Source of the DNA: Phoronis australis
Lineage: Eukaryota; Phoronida; Phoronidae
Direction of reading: 5' to 3'
NCBI GenBank assembly: GCA_002633005.1
Contig: NMRA01000792.1
Location: forward strand, 11,608-46,296
Length of the DNA stretch: 34,689 bases
Positions 11,601-23,600 of this stretch are shown here, in pieces. The stretch's first letter is position 1, and every line of letters starts with the position of its first letter. Under the pieces are notes generated by a model. The model ran no database searches and was not told the origin of the DNA. It saw nothing but the letters and a program-made list of their open reading frames with translations. Position numbers and translations under genes: made by a program.

Positions 11601-14600
11601 CTCGTGAGTTATTTTCCTGGTTTACACTCGATGATAACAATGTAACATATTCAGTTCTAAAATATATTGACCTATTTACACTAGCCTCTAACCTATTTAC
11701 ACTAGCCTCTAACCTCTTTACACTAGCCTCTAACCTATTTACACTAGCCTCTAACCTCTTTACACTAGCCTCTAACCTCTTTACACTAGCCTCTAACCTC
11801 TTTACAATAGCCTCTAACCTCTTTACACTAGCCTCTAACCTCTTTACACTAGCCTCTAACCTCTTTACACTAGCCTCTAACCTCTTTACACTAGCCTCTA
11901 ACCTATTTACATTGGCACGGTGTGAAAGGTTGGGCTTTTCTCCAGACATCTTCAGGTGTTGCATACTTAAGTTTTAACAAATTGGTGATAATTTCAAGTG
12001 TTTTCTGTTCATACAACAAAAAGTCTTAAGTTCAGGTCAAGAATGATATTGTTGAAATAGCCACTAACCAATTTTTAATGATTAAATTTTATTTTACTAG
12101 ATAACTCTGTGTTGTTGACTAGATAAGGAGAATGAGAAAAATTCTCGTGAATTTGAAATAATTTTACGCAATGAAAATCCATGTTTCCACTAAACCGAAT
12201 CCCAAACAGAAAAATTTTGGCAATAGCCACTTTATAACCAGTTTGATGTCTGCCATTCGGTGGAGACAACTGGTTCTCAAAATGCAACACCCTGTGAGTG
12301 ACTTTTACCAGAATTTTACCGTAAGTCATTAACAATTAATGAAACACTCTGCAAAATTCCCCATTTTTGAAAACCTTAACATATGATTGCATGATGAAAC
12401 AGCAATGGATCATTTGTACAGTCAGTTTGTTGAGGCCAAAAGTATTCAGACAAAGTGTCCTAGAATTCCTCATCGTGATGGCGGGGCGGAAGTCGCATTC
12501 ATCGTTAGAGTAGTCTTTTCTCTTTACTGTCTGAGAATAAATGGGAATTATAACTTGGAAAGATAGTTGGTTGCTAACCATTACGTAAAAATTTGAATTT
12601 TGTTGCCCTAATAGTTTTTACAGTAATTTTTGTTGTTGACAGAATTAGTTGGCGTGGCAGTGGATAATTATGATTAATTTTGACTTGCACTGTCTTTGTG
12701 TTGTAGTTCTGTGCTCTATTAAAGGTACAAAATGTATGAGAAAACAGACTCCCCAGAAGATGGCGTGGATGAAAGTCACTCAAGGTCAGTGAATTGTATT
12801 GTGGTCATATAGGAAGGTAGGTTGTGCTGTTTATGGAGACCACAAGGGGGCATTACTTGACAACTTGCAGTACTTCATTTGAAGTATTTTTTCTATAAGT
12901 GAGTAAGATGTTCTGCCACTTGACACTGTATGTGAGCTGAAACTTTAAATGCGTTTCTCTGACAATAATAATGCAATCATTCTAGCATGAAGGTCCAGAG
13001 TCATACAGGTTGACCTCTATGTTTTTTGCTTAAAATTTGCCGTGCCTTTTTAACATTTTTGTAGTGCCACACTCTCATGATAAAATACTGCTTTTTTGTA
13101 ATTGCTAGTAAATTGAATGCTTTTCGCCATTGTCGTGTAAAACCTCTACATATGGTGTTATTTTGTAGCAATATTAAGTAGACTGCGGTAATTAAGTTTG
13201 CCAAAACAGGTGGTGACGGGGGGGGGGGGGCATTNATTGCTCGAGTGCGGTTACATCTATTCAGTGCTTTTTTACATAACTTTTTGTGGTATAATTGCTA
13301 TGGTCATAGTAATAAGGGTCAACATGCGTGCAAAGTTCACAGCACGCGTAATGGTTGAATCTCTTTTAGATGCGCTCCAAATTTTTGTAATTTGAAAAAG
13401 TAGCCAATGGTCACAGTTGTTCATTTTCAACTGATCTCTGTCCACACTGTGCACTTGAGTGCTGCATATTCTCCAACCCTGCAGTGAGCTAGCACACAGT
13501 TTTTCAGTTTTTAATTTGAGCACTGTTAAAGTAAATTGCTGTTAAATATAATTATCCAAAGTTGTTGCTAATGCTTTTGTGGAAGAATGGAAGAATCTAG
13601 CTTTAGTTAATTCTCCTCTGCCAAAACTTTGAATCAACTGCAAACTTTTCTTGGTTAACCATCATGGCCGCTGAATGTCTTTTTAACACCATTCATCTCA
13701 GTGACGTCTTTTAGTACTCATTTTGTAATTATAATCTTTGTTGGTACTTATACCGCAGGCGAATTTGCATGTGGTTGGAAAATATGACAGTTTTTATTTA
13801 CTAATCTCAAAGTATATTTTATTTGATTTGAAGACTATAGCTGAGTTTACCGTCTTGGTTTAATAATAAGTTTTTTTTTTGGATTCTAAATTGTGCGTCT
13901 TTTGTCTTCCCCTCTCTAGAACTATACGCACTATCTTTACCATGTGGATGGACTCGTACCCCGACGATTTTCACCGAGACTGCGTTGACAGCATACAGAG
14001 TATCGTGGATTGTTTGTCTTCCAGCAAGTCGGATAACGATGTAGTGCAGAAACTGAAGCAGCGTCTCACCTTATTTCAACAGTCTAATGGCTCAATGGAT
14101 GACTCTGATGGTGAGAGTACAGGCTTTGTGCACTAAATCAGACTAGTTCAAGCTACACAGTCATGTAGAGTGAGGTGTCTCTAAACAGGGTCACTGTTTG
14201 AGCACACAATCCATAGCCAGGGTTATGCTAGAGATGACTTGTCATGCTGTGGCGTTTTTCCCACTGTCAATGGTTAACAGCTTCACACCACGACTGTTTT
14301 TGGAAGTGTAAGAGTCGGATAGTTGCCATACGTATCGTAACAGAGGGAAAATGGTGTTCAGATCACTAATAAAGTTGCAATACCTTAATTGTAATGTAAT
14401 TGTTTTGGTAAGGATAGCTTGTAAGTTAAGAATTTTACGGTGAAATGAGTTATCCTCCACATTTTAGCTTTTAGAGCCATTTGTCATATCATCATCGGTT
14501 TACAGGTTGTCTTGGTACTTCATCCAACTTTAAGCAAAACCTGACATATCTGACATTTATACATTTTCCAAAACATTGTATTTCTTTCCAAAATAGGGTG

Positions 14601-17600
14601 TTGAAAACTCTGTTAATCAAACAACATGGCTGTGGACGGTTGATATTCATATGACTGTACAGGTCTTTATTGTTGAAATTCTTGGTGGAACTTGCTGGCT
14701 TATTCCTTATCTTTGTGATTGCATGACCAATGTAAATATGAAGTTGGTTGAAAATTGCCAAGTGTTTTTAATAACGAGCTTTGTGGTGAAAATGATCTGA
14801 ACAGTGTCCAGTAAGTATCGTGACGTGGCTCTATATGATGCGGGCTATGTGAGCCAGCAAGATACATCATTAGTGCAAAGGTCACCTATTTGCAGATTTT
14901 TTGTTTTCACATGTACAACTGCACTTTGTATATCACAGATTATGTTAAATTGGTGTTGGAGTTTAGTTCTTGTTATACATTAGCATAGTTAGGAGCATGC
15001 AAATACATCTTTAGGAAGCCTGTTGATTTAGATTCAGATGGTTTGTTTGATTGCAGCAGTTACTTTGCAACCAATTCTGTGTTTCAGGGGACAGCATTGA
15101 CCTGGACATTTCCATTGAATCTCAAGGCATTTTAGACATCCCAAGCACAACGTTTGCCGAACAGCTAACCTATATTGATGCGGTGAGTATTCTGTGTTCA
15201 GTATTGCCCCCCTACGGTAGCCAGCTACAATAATTGGACAAAATGGCTGAAATTCCCAGTCATGGTGACTGAGCATAAGCCAAAATCACTATCACATGTC
15301 AGGTCAGGTAAATTATGGAATTTTGTTCATTTAGTTTAACGTCTGATTCTTTCAACCTTAGTGGAGATAAGCTTAATGCCTTCCTGTGTTATCCAATCCG
15401 TTATCCAATCCGTTATCCAACCCGTTATCCAATCTGTTATCCAACCTGTTATCCAATCTGTTATCCAACCCGTTATCCAATCTGTTATCCAACCCGTTAT
15501 CCAATCCGTTATCCAATCCATTGCTTGATTTTCGCAGTTGTGTTAGAATGTATTATAATTTGAAATTCCTAGTCTCGCGTGAGGACCTGTCTCTTGCACA
15601 ATGTTTTGTATGCATTCATATCATGATGAAGGTATGTGATGCAATAATCCACAAAATACTCAACAAACAGTGTCTCAGTTTCTCAAGGAATACATAAACG
15701 AAGCTCATCATCACGTCATTGTTAATTAGTAACTGAAGAATTGAATGATTTTTTCAAAAAAGCAGAGAGAGTGCAGTTTTGATTCTGTTTTTTTTTTCTC
15801 GATGAGCGTTGTTATGTCGCGCAAGATCTATAAAAATGTAAGACTTTAAAAAACGTGTCTAACATCCTGCAATCGAATTCATTGAGTACCAATCATAATT
15901 ACATAATTTGTGGACTATTTAACTTGTTAGGAGTTTGTGCAGCTCATTAGGAATCCAGACCACCTTTGAGTGAAGGAGAAAATTGTTTGTCGTAACAATG
16001 CCAAGTTATGTTGGAACAGTTAGACCTGATTGAATATCAAGACTCAGCACTTAGTATTTGACAGCACTACCACATTACCTGCATACCGATGCCAAATTAC
16101 CTACCTAAGGCTGTACACTAAGGTCAAATTACCCACAGGAGGCTGTATACAAATACTCTGCTAAGGTCAAATTACTCACCTAAGACTGCATGTCATATCA
16201 GTGTTAATGTCAAATTATACACTTGGGGTCACATTTAAAGGTCAAGTTACCCTCCTGAGATGGTGGCTGGAGAGCCAAATGCCCACATGGCCTTACCGCA
16301 AACTAATGGGTCATTTCTCCCCTGATATTTACCGTTGAGTTTGTTACTGATAGCCAAACCAAGTTGTTGGCTTGTCGCTTTTGCAACTTTTCGTATGGAC
16401 ATAAGTCTTCTAAATATTTACCACTCAGTAATTAAAACAAATAATTGACCTTGTTAGGACAGTGAAACCTAAATGCAATTTCACTGAGTACAATTTTTGT
16501 GGTATCTTTCATTCTCGTCACCTGTTGGCTAATATTTTATCTACTATGTCTTTCCATACTTCTCTAAAATTAACTAAGCATGGTCAAGCGTACTGGAACT
16601 TCTTCTTATTTGATGTTTTGATACAAGCTTGAAATTCCTTGCTCAGTTAACTTGAAAAAAGACTACTGTTGGGGTTTGAATATTGGCCAAGCTTGAAAAT
16701 CCTTATGTACGACCTAATTCTTCACTTAATTTGCACACAATATGGCTGACAAGTGTCACTTAATTTGCACACAATATGGCTGAAAAGTGTCTGACACTTA
16801 ATTTGCACGCAATATGGCTGAAAAGTGTCACTTAATTTGCACACAATATGGCTGAAAAGTGTCACTTAATTTGCACACAATATGGCTGACCTCCACAAAT
16901 TAAAAAAAAGATTGAACACATTTTAGTGTATTATGAGCCTGGATTGTGGTGTGTAGTTGTCGTAAAGCAATGTTTAACAGCATAATATAACTGAAAGTCA
17001 CGTTGTTTGCAAAATAGTAATCAGCCTTTGAGAAGTGGAAAATGGAATTATTTTTTTTCAAAATAACTATAGATTCACTGTACTGTCAAGCTTGTACAAC
17101 ATTACTCATTAAGGGCTCTACAGGTTTGATGAGTTTAGTGTGTTTATTGTGTGACGTCTCCCTCTATACATTGTACGTAATTTTTGTTATTTCTTCTCCA
17201 GAAGCTGTTCTCTTCTGTCATTCCTCACCAGTGTCTTGGCTCTGTCTGGTCCCACCGTGATGACCAGGGGCAGCGGTCCGACGCGCCCACAGTCGCCGCT
17301 ACAATACAACAATTCAACGCTGTCTCGTACCGCGTGGTGTCAACAATTCTGCACAACACAGACCTCAAGCCGTCGCAACGAGCAAAGATTATTATGAAGT
17401 GGATTGAAATTTCTCAGGTAAATTTGTGATGTATATCTATCTCAACTATTCACTTTTTGGGCAATCAAAAAACATTTTCTATCCAAAAGAGCTCCAATAC
17501 TGCAGTATAAGGGCTGTTTTGTAATGATTGTTCATTTCGTAACTCACGTGACTTAAAAAGGCGGTCCCATGGCATTTACGGTCATAAATCCTGGCTTATT

Positions 17601-20600
17601 TAAATTGTAAACGATGAATTTACATTCATCTTCCATAATTCAACATTTCGGTCTGGCTACCCTTCCACTCCACACTATGGCAAGGCTTACTTGTCGCACA
17701 TGACATCCTGCTTTTTGCTAACGTAACTTTTCCAATCCCACAAGGCACTTGCTTTGCGGAACTTTGAATTTTCACTTTAGTTTGGAAACTTGTTTTATCC
17801 GCAGGAGCTGAGGGTGATCAAGAATTTCTCTTCCTTAAAAGCCATAATCTCTGGCCTCCAGTCAAATCCTATATACAGACTACGGAAGACATGGGCGCTT
17901 GTATCCAAGTGAGTAATAGATCCATATTTTGGATGTCATCAGTCACATATCATTCTACAGTAAAATCTCACCAATGCAATTTCAGACAAAACTAATTTCT
18001 TAAACTGTCCTTTCCGTACTTTTCAAGGGCTTCTAACACTGTCGCCAATGCCCAAAAGTTCTCAAATCATTCTCTCATGGGACCCCGTAGAAAGCAGTGA
18101 GAACTGAAGGGGCTACCCGCATTGTAAATAGTACTATAATTAAAATATTAAATAAATCATATCTGCTGATCTTTAACGAGAAAAAGCATTAATTTGGTGC
18201 TACTTACCTACAATGGGAATATTAAACAGGGCTTGGAATTTTCCGCGGAAACGCGGATTTCCGCTTTTTTCAAATGTGCTTTCCGCTTTTTTTATAATAT
18301 TTCCGCGTAAAAAAATCGGATTTGATATAAAATTTCCGCGGCAAATTCCTTTCTTACCGTGGCGTTGCAGACGACGTTCACCTCGAAAAGCGGAAGTTGC
18401 TCTTTATGTNNNNNNNNNNNNNNNNNNNNNNNNNNNNNNNNNNNNNNNNNNNNNNNNNNNNNNNNNNNNNNNNNNNNNNNNNNNNNNNNNNNNNNNNNNN
18501 NNNNNNNNNNNNNNNNNNNNNNNNNNNNNNNNNNNNNNNNNNNNNNNNNNNNNNNNNNNNNNNNNNNNNNNNNNNNNNNNNNNNNNNNNNNNNNNNNNNN
18601 NNNNNNNNNNNNNNNNNNNNNNNNNNNNNNNNNNNNNNNNNNNNNNNNNNNNNNNNNNNNNNNNNNNNNNNNNNNNNNNNNNNNNNNNNNNNNNNNNNNN
18701 NNNNNNNNNNNNNNNNNNNNNNNNNNNNNNNNNNNNNNNNNNNNNNNNNNNNNNNNNNNNNNNNNNNNNNNNNNNNNNNNNNNNNNNNNNNNNNNNNNNN
18801 NNNNNNNNNNNNNNNNNNNNNNNNNNNNNNNNNNNNNNNNNNNNNNNNNNNNNNNNNNNNNNNNNNNNNNNNNNNNNNNNNNNNNTTAGTATTTGACAGC
18901 ACTACCACATTACCTACATACCGATGCCAAATTACCCACCTGAGGCTGTACACTAAGGTCAAATTACCCACACAAGGCTGTATACAAATACTCTGCTAAG
19001 GTCAAATTACTCACCTAAGACTGCATGTCATATCAATGTTAATGTCAAATTATACACTTGGGGTCGCATTCAAAAGTCAAGTTACCCTCCTGTGACAGTG
19101 GCTGGAGAGCCAAGTGCCCACATGGCCTTACCGCAAACTAATGGGTCATTTCTCCCTTGGTATTTACCGTTGACTTTGTTACTGATAGCCAAACCAAGTT
19201 GTTGGCTTGTCGCTTTTGCAACTTTTCGTATGGACATAAGTCTTCTAAATATTTACCACTCAGTAATTAAAACAAATAATTGACCTTGTTAGGACAGTGA
19301 AACCTAAATGCAATTTCACTGAGTACAATTTTTGTGGTATCTTTCATTCTCGTCACCTGTTGGCTAATATTTTATCTACTATGTCTTTGCATACTTCTCT
19401 AAAATTAACTAAGCATGGTCAAGCGTACTGGAACTTCTTCTTATTTGATGTTTTTATACAAGCTTGAAATTCCTTGCTCAGTTAGCTTGAAAAAAGACTA
19501 CTGTTGGGGTTTGAATATTGGCCAAGCTTGAAAAACCTTATGTACGACCTAATTCGTCACTTAATTTGCACAATATGACTGACAAGTGTCATTTAATTTG
19601 CACACAATATGGCTGACCTCCACAAATTAAAGAAAAGATTGAAAACATTTTAGTGTATTATGAGCCTGGATTGTAGTGTGTAGTTGTCGTAAAGCAATGT
19701 TTAACAGCATAATATAACTGAAAGTCACGTTGTTTGCAAAATAGTAATCAGCCTTTGAGAAGTGGAAAAGGGAATTATTTTTTTCAAAATAACTGGAGAT
19801 TCACTGTACCGTCAAGCTTGTACAACATTACTCAGTAAGGGCTCTCTAGGTTTGATGAGTTTAGTGTGTTTATTGTGTGACGTCTCCCTCTATACACTGT
19901 ATGTAATTTTTTGTTGTTATTTTGTCTCCAGAAGCTGTTCTCTTCTGTCATTCCTCACCAGTGTCTTGGCTCTGTCTGGTCCCACCGTGATGACCAGGGG
20001 CAGCGGTCCGACGCTCCCACAGTCGCCGCTACAATACAACAATTCAACGCTGTCTCGTACCGTGTGGTGTCGACAATCCTGCACAACACAGACCTCAAGC
20101 CGGCGCAACGAGCAAAGATTATTATGAAGTGGATTGAAATTTCTCAGGTAAATTTCTCAGGTAAATTTGTGATGTATAGTTACGGATCTCAACTATTCAC
20201 TTTTTGAGCAATCAAAAAACATTTTCTATCCAAAAGAGCTCCAATACTGCAGTATAAGGGCTGTTTTGTTATGATTGTTCATTTCGTAACTCACATTAAG
20301 ACTTAAAAAGGCGGTCCCATGGCATTTGCGGTCATAAATCCTGCCTTATTGTAAACGGTGAATTTACATTCATCTTCCATAATTCAACATTTCGGTCTGG
20401 CTGCCCTACCACTTCACACTATAGCAAGGCTTACTTGCCGTACATGACATCCTGCTTTTTGCTAAACGTAACTTTTCCAATCCCACAAGGCACTTGCTTT
20501 GCGGAACTTTGAATTTTCACTATAGTTTGGAAACTTGTTTTATCCGCAGGAGCTGAGGGTGATCAAGAATTTCTCTTCCTTAAAAGCCATAATCTCTGGC

Positions 20601-23600
20601 CTCCAGTCGAATCCTATCTACAGACTACGGAAGACATGGGCGCTTGTATCCAAGTGAGTTATAGATCCATTTTTGGATCTCATCAGTCACATATCATTCT
20701 ACAGTAAAATCTCACCAATGCAATTTCAGACAAAAATAATTTCTTAAACTGTCCTTTCCTTACTTTTCAAGGGCTTCTCACACTGTCGCCAATGCCCAAA
20801 AGTTCTCAAATCATTCTCTCATGGGACCCCGTAGAAAGCAGTGAGAACTGAAGGGGCTACCCGCATTGTAAATAGTACTATCATTAAAATATTAATTAAA
20901 TCATATCTGCATTATTTTGGTGCTACTTACCTATAATGGGAATATTAAACAGGGCTTGGAATTTTCTGCAGAAACGCAGATTTCCGCTTTTTTATAATAT
21001 TTCCACGTAAAAAAATCGGATTTGATATAAAATTTCCCCGGCAAATTCCTAAGTTTCTTACCGCGGCGTTGCAGACGACGTTCACCTCGAAAAGCGGAAG
21101 TTGCTCTTTATGTTTCGGAGGAACGTAAATTGCCGGGGCATCTGGGACAGCGTGGTGTGATTTTCAATGGCCTCTCGTGTTATTGTTAAGCGCGGCGGCA
21201 AATACTACCGCTCTGCAGCCAAAAATGTGTGGGTTGGGAGTGCATGGGCAAGCTAAAAGGACGCAGACGCATGCTACTGATGGTTTTTTTTTTTTAGTCC
21301 TCCCGATTTTTGTCGGCGAAAGGTTCACATTGACCATTTCAAGACTGTTTATCGGCCATGATTTGGGCCGTAAAAGTTTCAAGTTTCCGCGTTTTTTGTC
21401 ATTGGTCATTCCAAGCCCTGATTAAATTTCACATTTTGGGCATATTGTGTCCTAAATTGGGGAGTGATTGTTGTAAGTGAACGTCACCGTTGCTGAGTAT
21501 TTTTATCCAGGCATTTTATACATTGGTCTTGCTTGCGTGTGAGAATGTGTTTTGTTTCGTCTTTCATTAATTATCTTCATTTTTGTTGACTCGGGTTGTA
21601 CAGTTTGTGAACTATTCAAAGACTTGGATCTGTAAATCTACGCATCGGTCGCTTTTCGCTGTGTCAGAATTTTCCTGTCATAGCCCATATATCCACCTGG
21701 AAATATTTTATGCATTGATCTTTCTTCCATATGAGGTTTTTCCGGCATAATGTTTTGTTTCTTCCTTAATAAATTATCTTCCTTTTTCTTGACTCATACA
21801 TGTATGTACAGTTTATAAACTATTCAACAACTTTGATTTGTAAATCTATGTATTGCCTTGTATTGGTCGCTTTTTGCTGTGTCATAAATTTCCCTGTCAT
21901 GAACAAGATATTCACGTAGTAGAAAATAATATGTTTGCCTGCAACTTGCTATGCTAGAGCCTACCTGGTTCAATCAACAGCTGATTGTCCTTGAGTAAAT
22001 ATCTATGAACAATAAGGGTGCAAAGCAATGATGGCCACCAAGCTATTTACTGTAGACATCAGGGGAGTTAACTTCCAGTGAGCATCATGTACCTTGTTCT
22101 TATCTGATCAAATTGACCTTGTTGAACAATAGAGATTGGGAGGGCTGGCTCCACTGAGCTATATGTCTAAAGATGATAACAGCAATTGTCTGTTGAACAT
22201 TAGTAGAGGTGCTTTTAAATTTGTTGTAATTAGCTTTCAAAACCATGTTCCATGCCACAAATGACATTTCTTCATAAGACATTTGAATGTCCCACGTGAC
22301 ACTTTTGCTATTGATTTAACGGTACAAACTACTCATGGCATAAATAAGAATATCCGTGACTTAGTTTTTCATACCTAGTGTTATTGGGAATTTATAACCA
22401 CAGAATTGAATAAAAGATGGAAGTCATGCACTGAAACTGCTGCTCCTTTGTTGAGTAGTGTGCCCCATAATGTAATAAAGTAGATAGACTTATGTGTACC
22501 TAACCTTTATCAAAGGTGGTTATTTCACTGAATTCAATCCCCTCAAAAATCCTGTCAGTTTCGATCGCTGTACTATTTCACTCAGTCTAGAATTCAAAAT
22601 TTTAGAATTATGGAAAAGCTCGATGCATTAGGAAAATTAAAAAAGACTTTGGTTCACACTAGGTGGCACTAGTTGCTGTTCTGCCTGTTTCAGATCCAGT
22701 GCAGCCTTATTTGACGAACTGTCAGACATATTCTCAGAGGAAAATAACCAAATAGTTTGTCGCGAACTACTTCAGAAAGAGGGCACGGCCAAGTTTGCCA
22801 GTATGGAGCGAAGCGGCAGTAAAGTAGTCCGCAAGAAAAGTATGCAGAAACAGAGGACATGGATGGAAAATGTACGAATGTGGTGAATTAGAGGCTGTTT
22901 TTCTGCTGTGGTGATTTCCTTAGCCTTATAAAAATACTTCTTAACTGCGCTGCGGGAGTTGTTAAGGGTCATGATTACTCCATAATATTCCGTTGAGCTT
23001 GATTAGTGAGTCGGCCTTTGCATATGCCGTGTTCTCGTTAGGGCATGGAATGGAAACTCTGGGTCACGTGATTATCTAGGTTTGAACTGGGTCAAGGGTT
23101 GTGTTGCCTTCTGTGGTCATGGGAATCGAGATACTTGTATAAGCAGCAACGTACTTGCTGGAAGTGAAACTTGCTAATTTTGTCACGTGTCTCTAGTGGA
23201 TAATGATGTCGCGGCTCATGCGTAAGATCACAGATTCCTTCCATTGAAAATATGCGGAGTTGGCAGTCCATGTACTATAGTCTATGGTCTAACCAAACAC
23301 AAGTGGCTGATTTATCATGATTATAGATTAAGTACGCCTGTACCGAGTATGGTTAATTTTTGGTCACTAATTTACATTTTATGCTCCCCTCAGGGCGTCA
23401 TACAAGGCACTGTGCCATACCTCGGAACATTTCTGACAGACCTGACCATGATAGACACGGCTATGCCCGATACTGTAGAAGACGGCTTAATAAACTTTGA
23501 CAAGAAACGCAAGGAGTTCGAGGTCATCGTGCAAATATGTCTGTTGCAAAAGTCTGCCAGGAACTATGTAATCAAGAGAGACCCTGAATTTCTACACTGG

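Larger units (their letters stand above)
10420..12724 (+). other. Intron 3
   Basis: It holds a hairpin and promoter-like motifs near 10940-11030 and the 21-bp minisatellite at 11671-11913. No coding exon is recognised. The open frames at 11349-11645 and 11570-11977 are chance frames, the latter created by the minisatellite. Confidence 0.5.
15183..17201 (+). other. Intron 6, first copy of the duplicated block starts inside
   Basis: It contains the 12-bp minisatellite (15387-15518). From 16051 on it is the first copy of the block repeated at 18896, including degenerate CAAATTAC-type repeats (16080-16260) and a 34-bp tandem array (16723-16890). No exon is seen. Confidence 0.55.
16051..18409 (+). 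repeat. Duplicated block, copy A (exons 7-8 and flanking introns)
   Basis: It is near-identical to 18896-21113. It runs up to the first N at 18410 and carries exons 7 and 8. Differences from copy B are scattered substitutions and small indels, plus five rather than two units in the 34-bp array. It is probably one haplotype of a single locus. Confidence 0.93.
18896..21113 (+). repeat. Duplicated block, copy B (second copies of exons 7-8)
   Basis: It begins immediately after the N run with the sequence found at 16051 (TTAGTATTTGACAGCACTAC) and matches copy A up to the point where copy A meets the gap. It then continues into sequence present only once. It is probably the other haplotype. Confidence 0.93.
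17909..22693 (+). other. Intron 8 as assembled (contains gap and copy B)
   Basis: As assembled it holds the truncated hAT-like element, the N run, the whole of copy B with second copies of exons 7 and 8, the full hAT-like element and a diverged tandem duplication at 21511-21900. If the duplication is an assembly artefact, the true intron is the part from 20654 to 22693, about 2 kb. Confidence 0.6.

Noticed and set aside
11570-11977. Open frames on both strands with 7-residue repeats (LFTLASN on plus, KRLEASV on minus), suggesting a repeat or coiled-coil protein
   Set aside because: They are produced by a 21-bp minisatellite whose unit length is a multiple of three and that lacks stops. They lie in intron 3 with no splice or start context.
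15315-15697. Open frames with NPLS or DWIT repeats
   Set aside because: They are created by the 12-bp minisatellite in intron 6, with no flanking coding character.
18213-18999. Long open frames across the N run
   Set aside because: They consist mostly of unknown residues from N and have no meaning.
17202-20653. Mutually exclusive duplicated catalytic exons as a biological innovation
   Set aside because: The only junction between the copies is an N run, the protein difference is one residue, and use of all copies breaks the frame. Unmerged haplotypes explain it better, though only reads can settle it.
22872-22885. Alternative donor for exon 9 at GTGAAT (about 22883)
   Set aside because: It would leave the exon in phase 2 and shift the frame of exon 10, destroying the [11 protein letters not shown] motif. 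The weaker GTACGA at 22872 keeps the frame.
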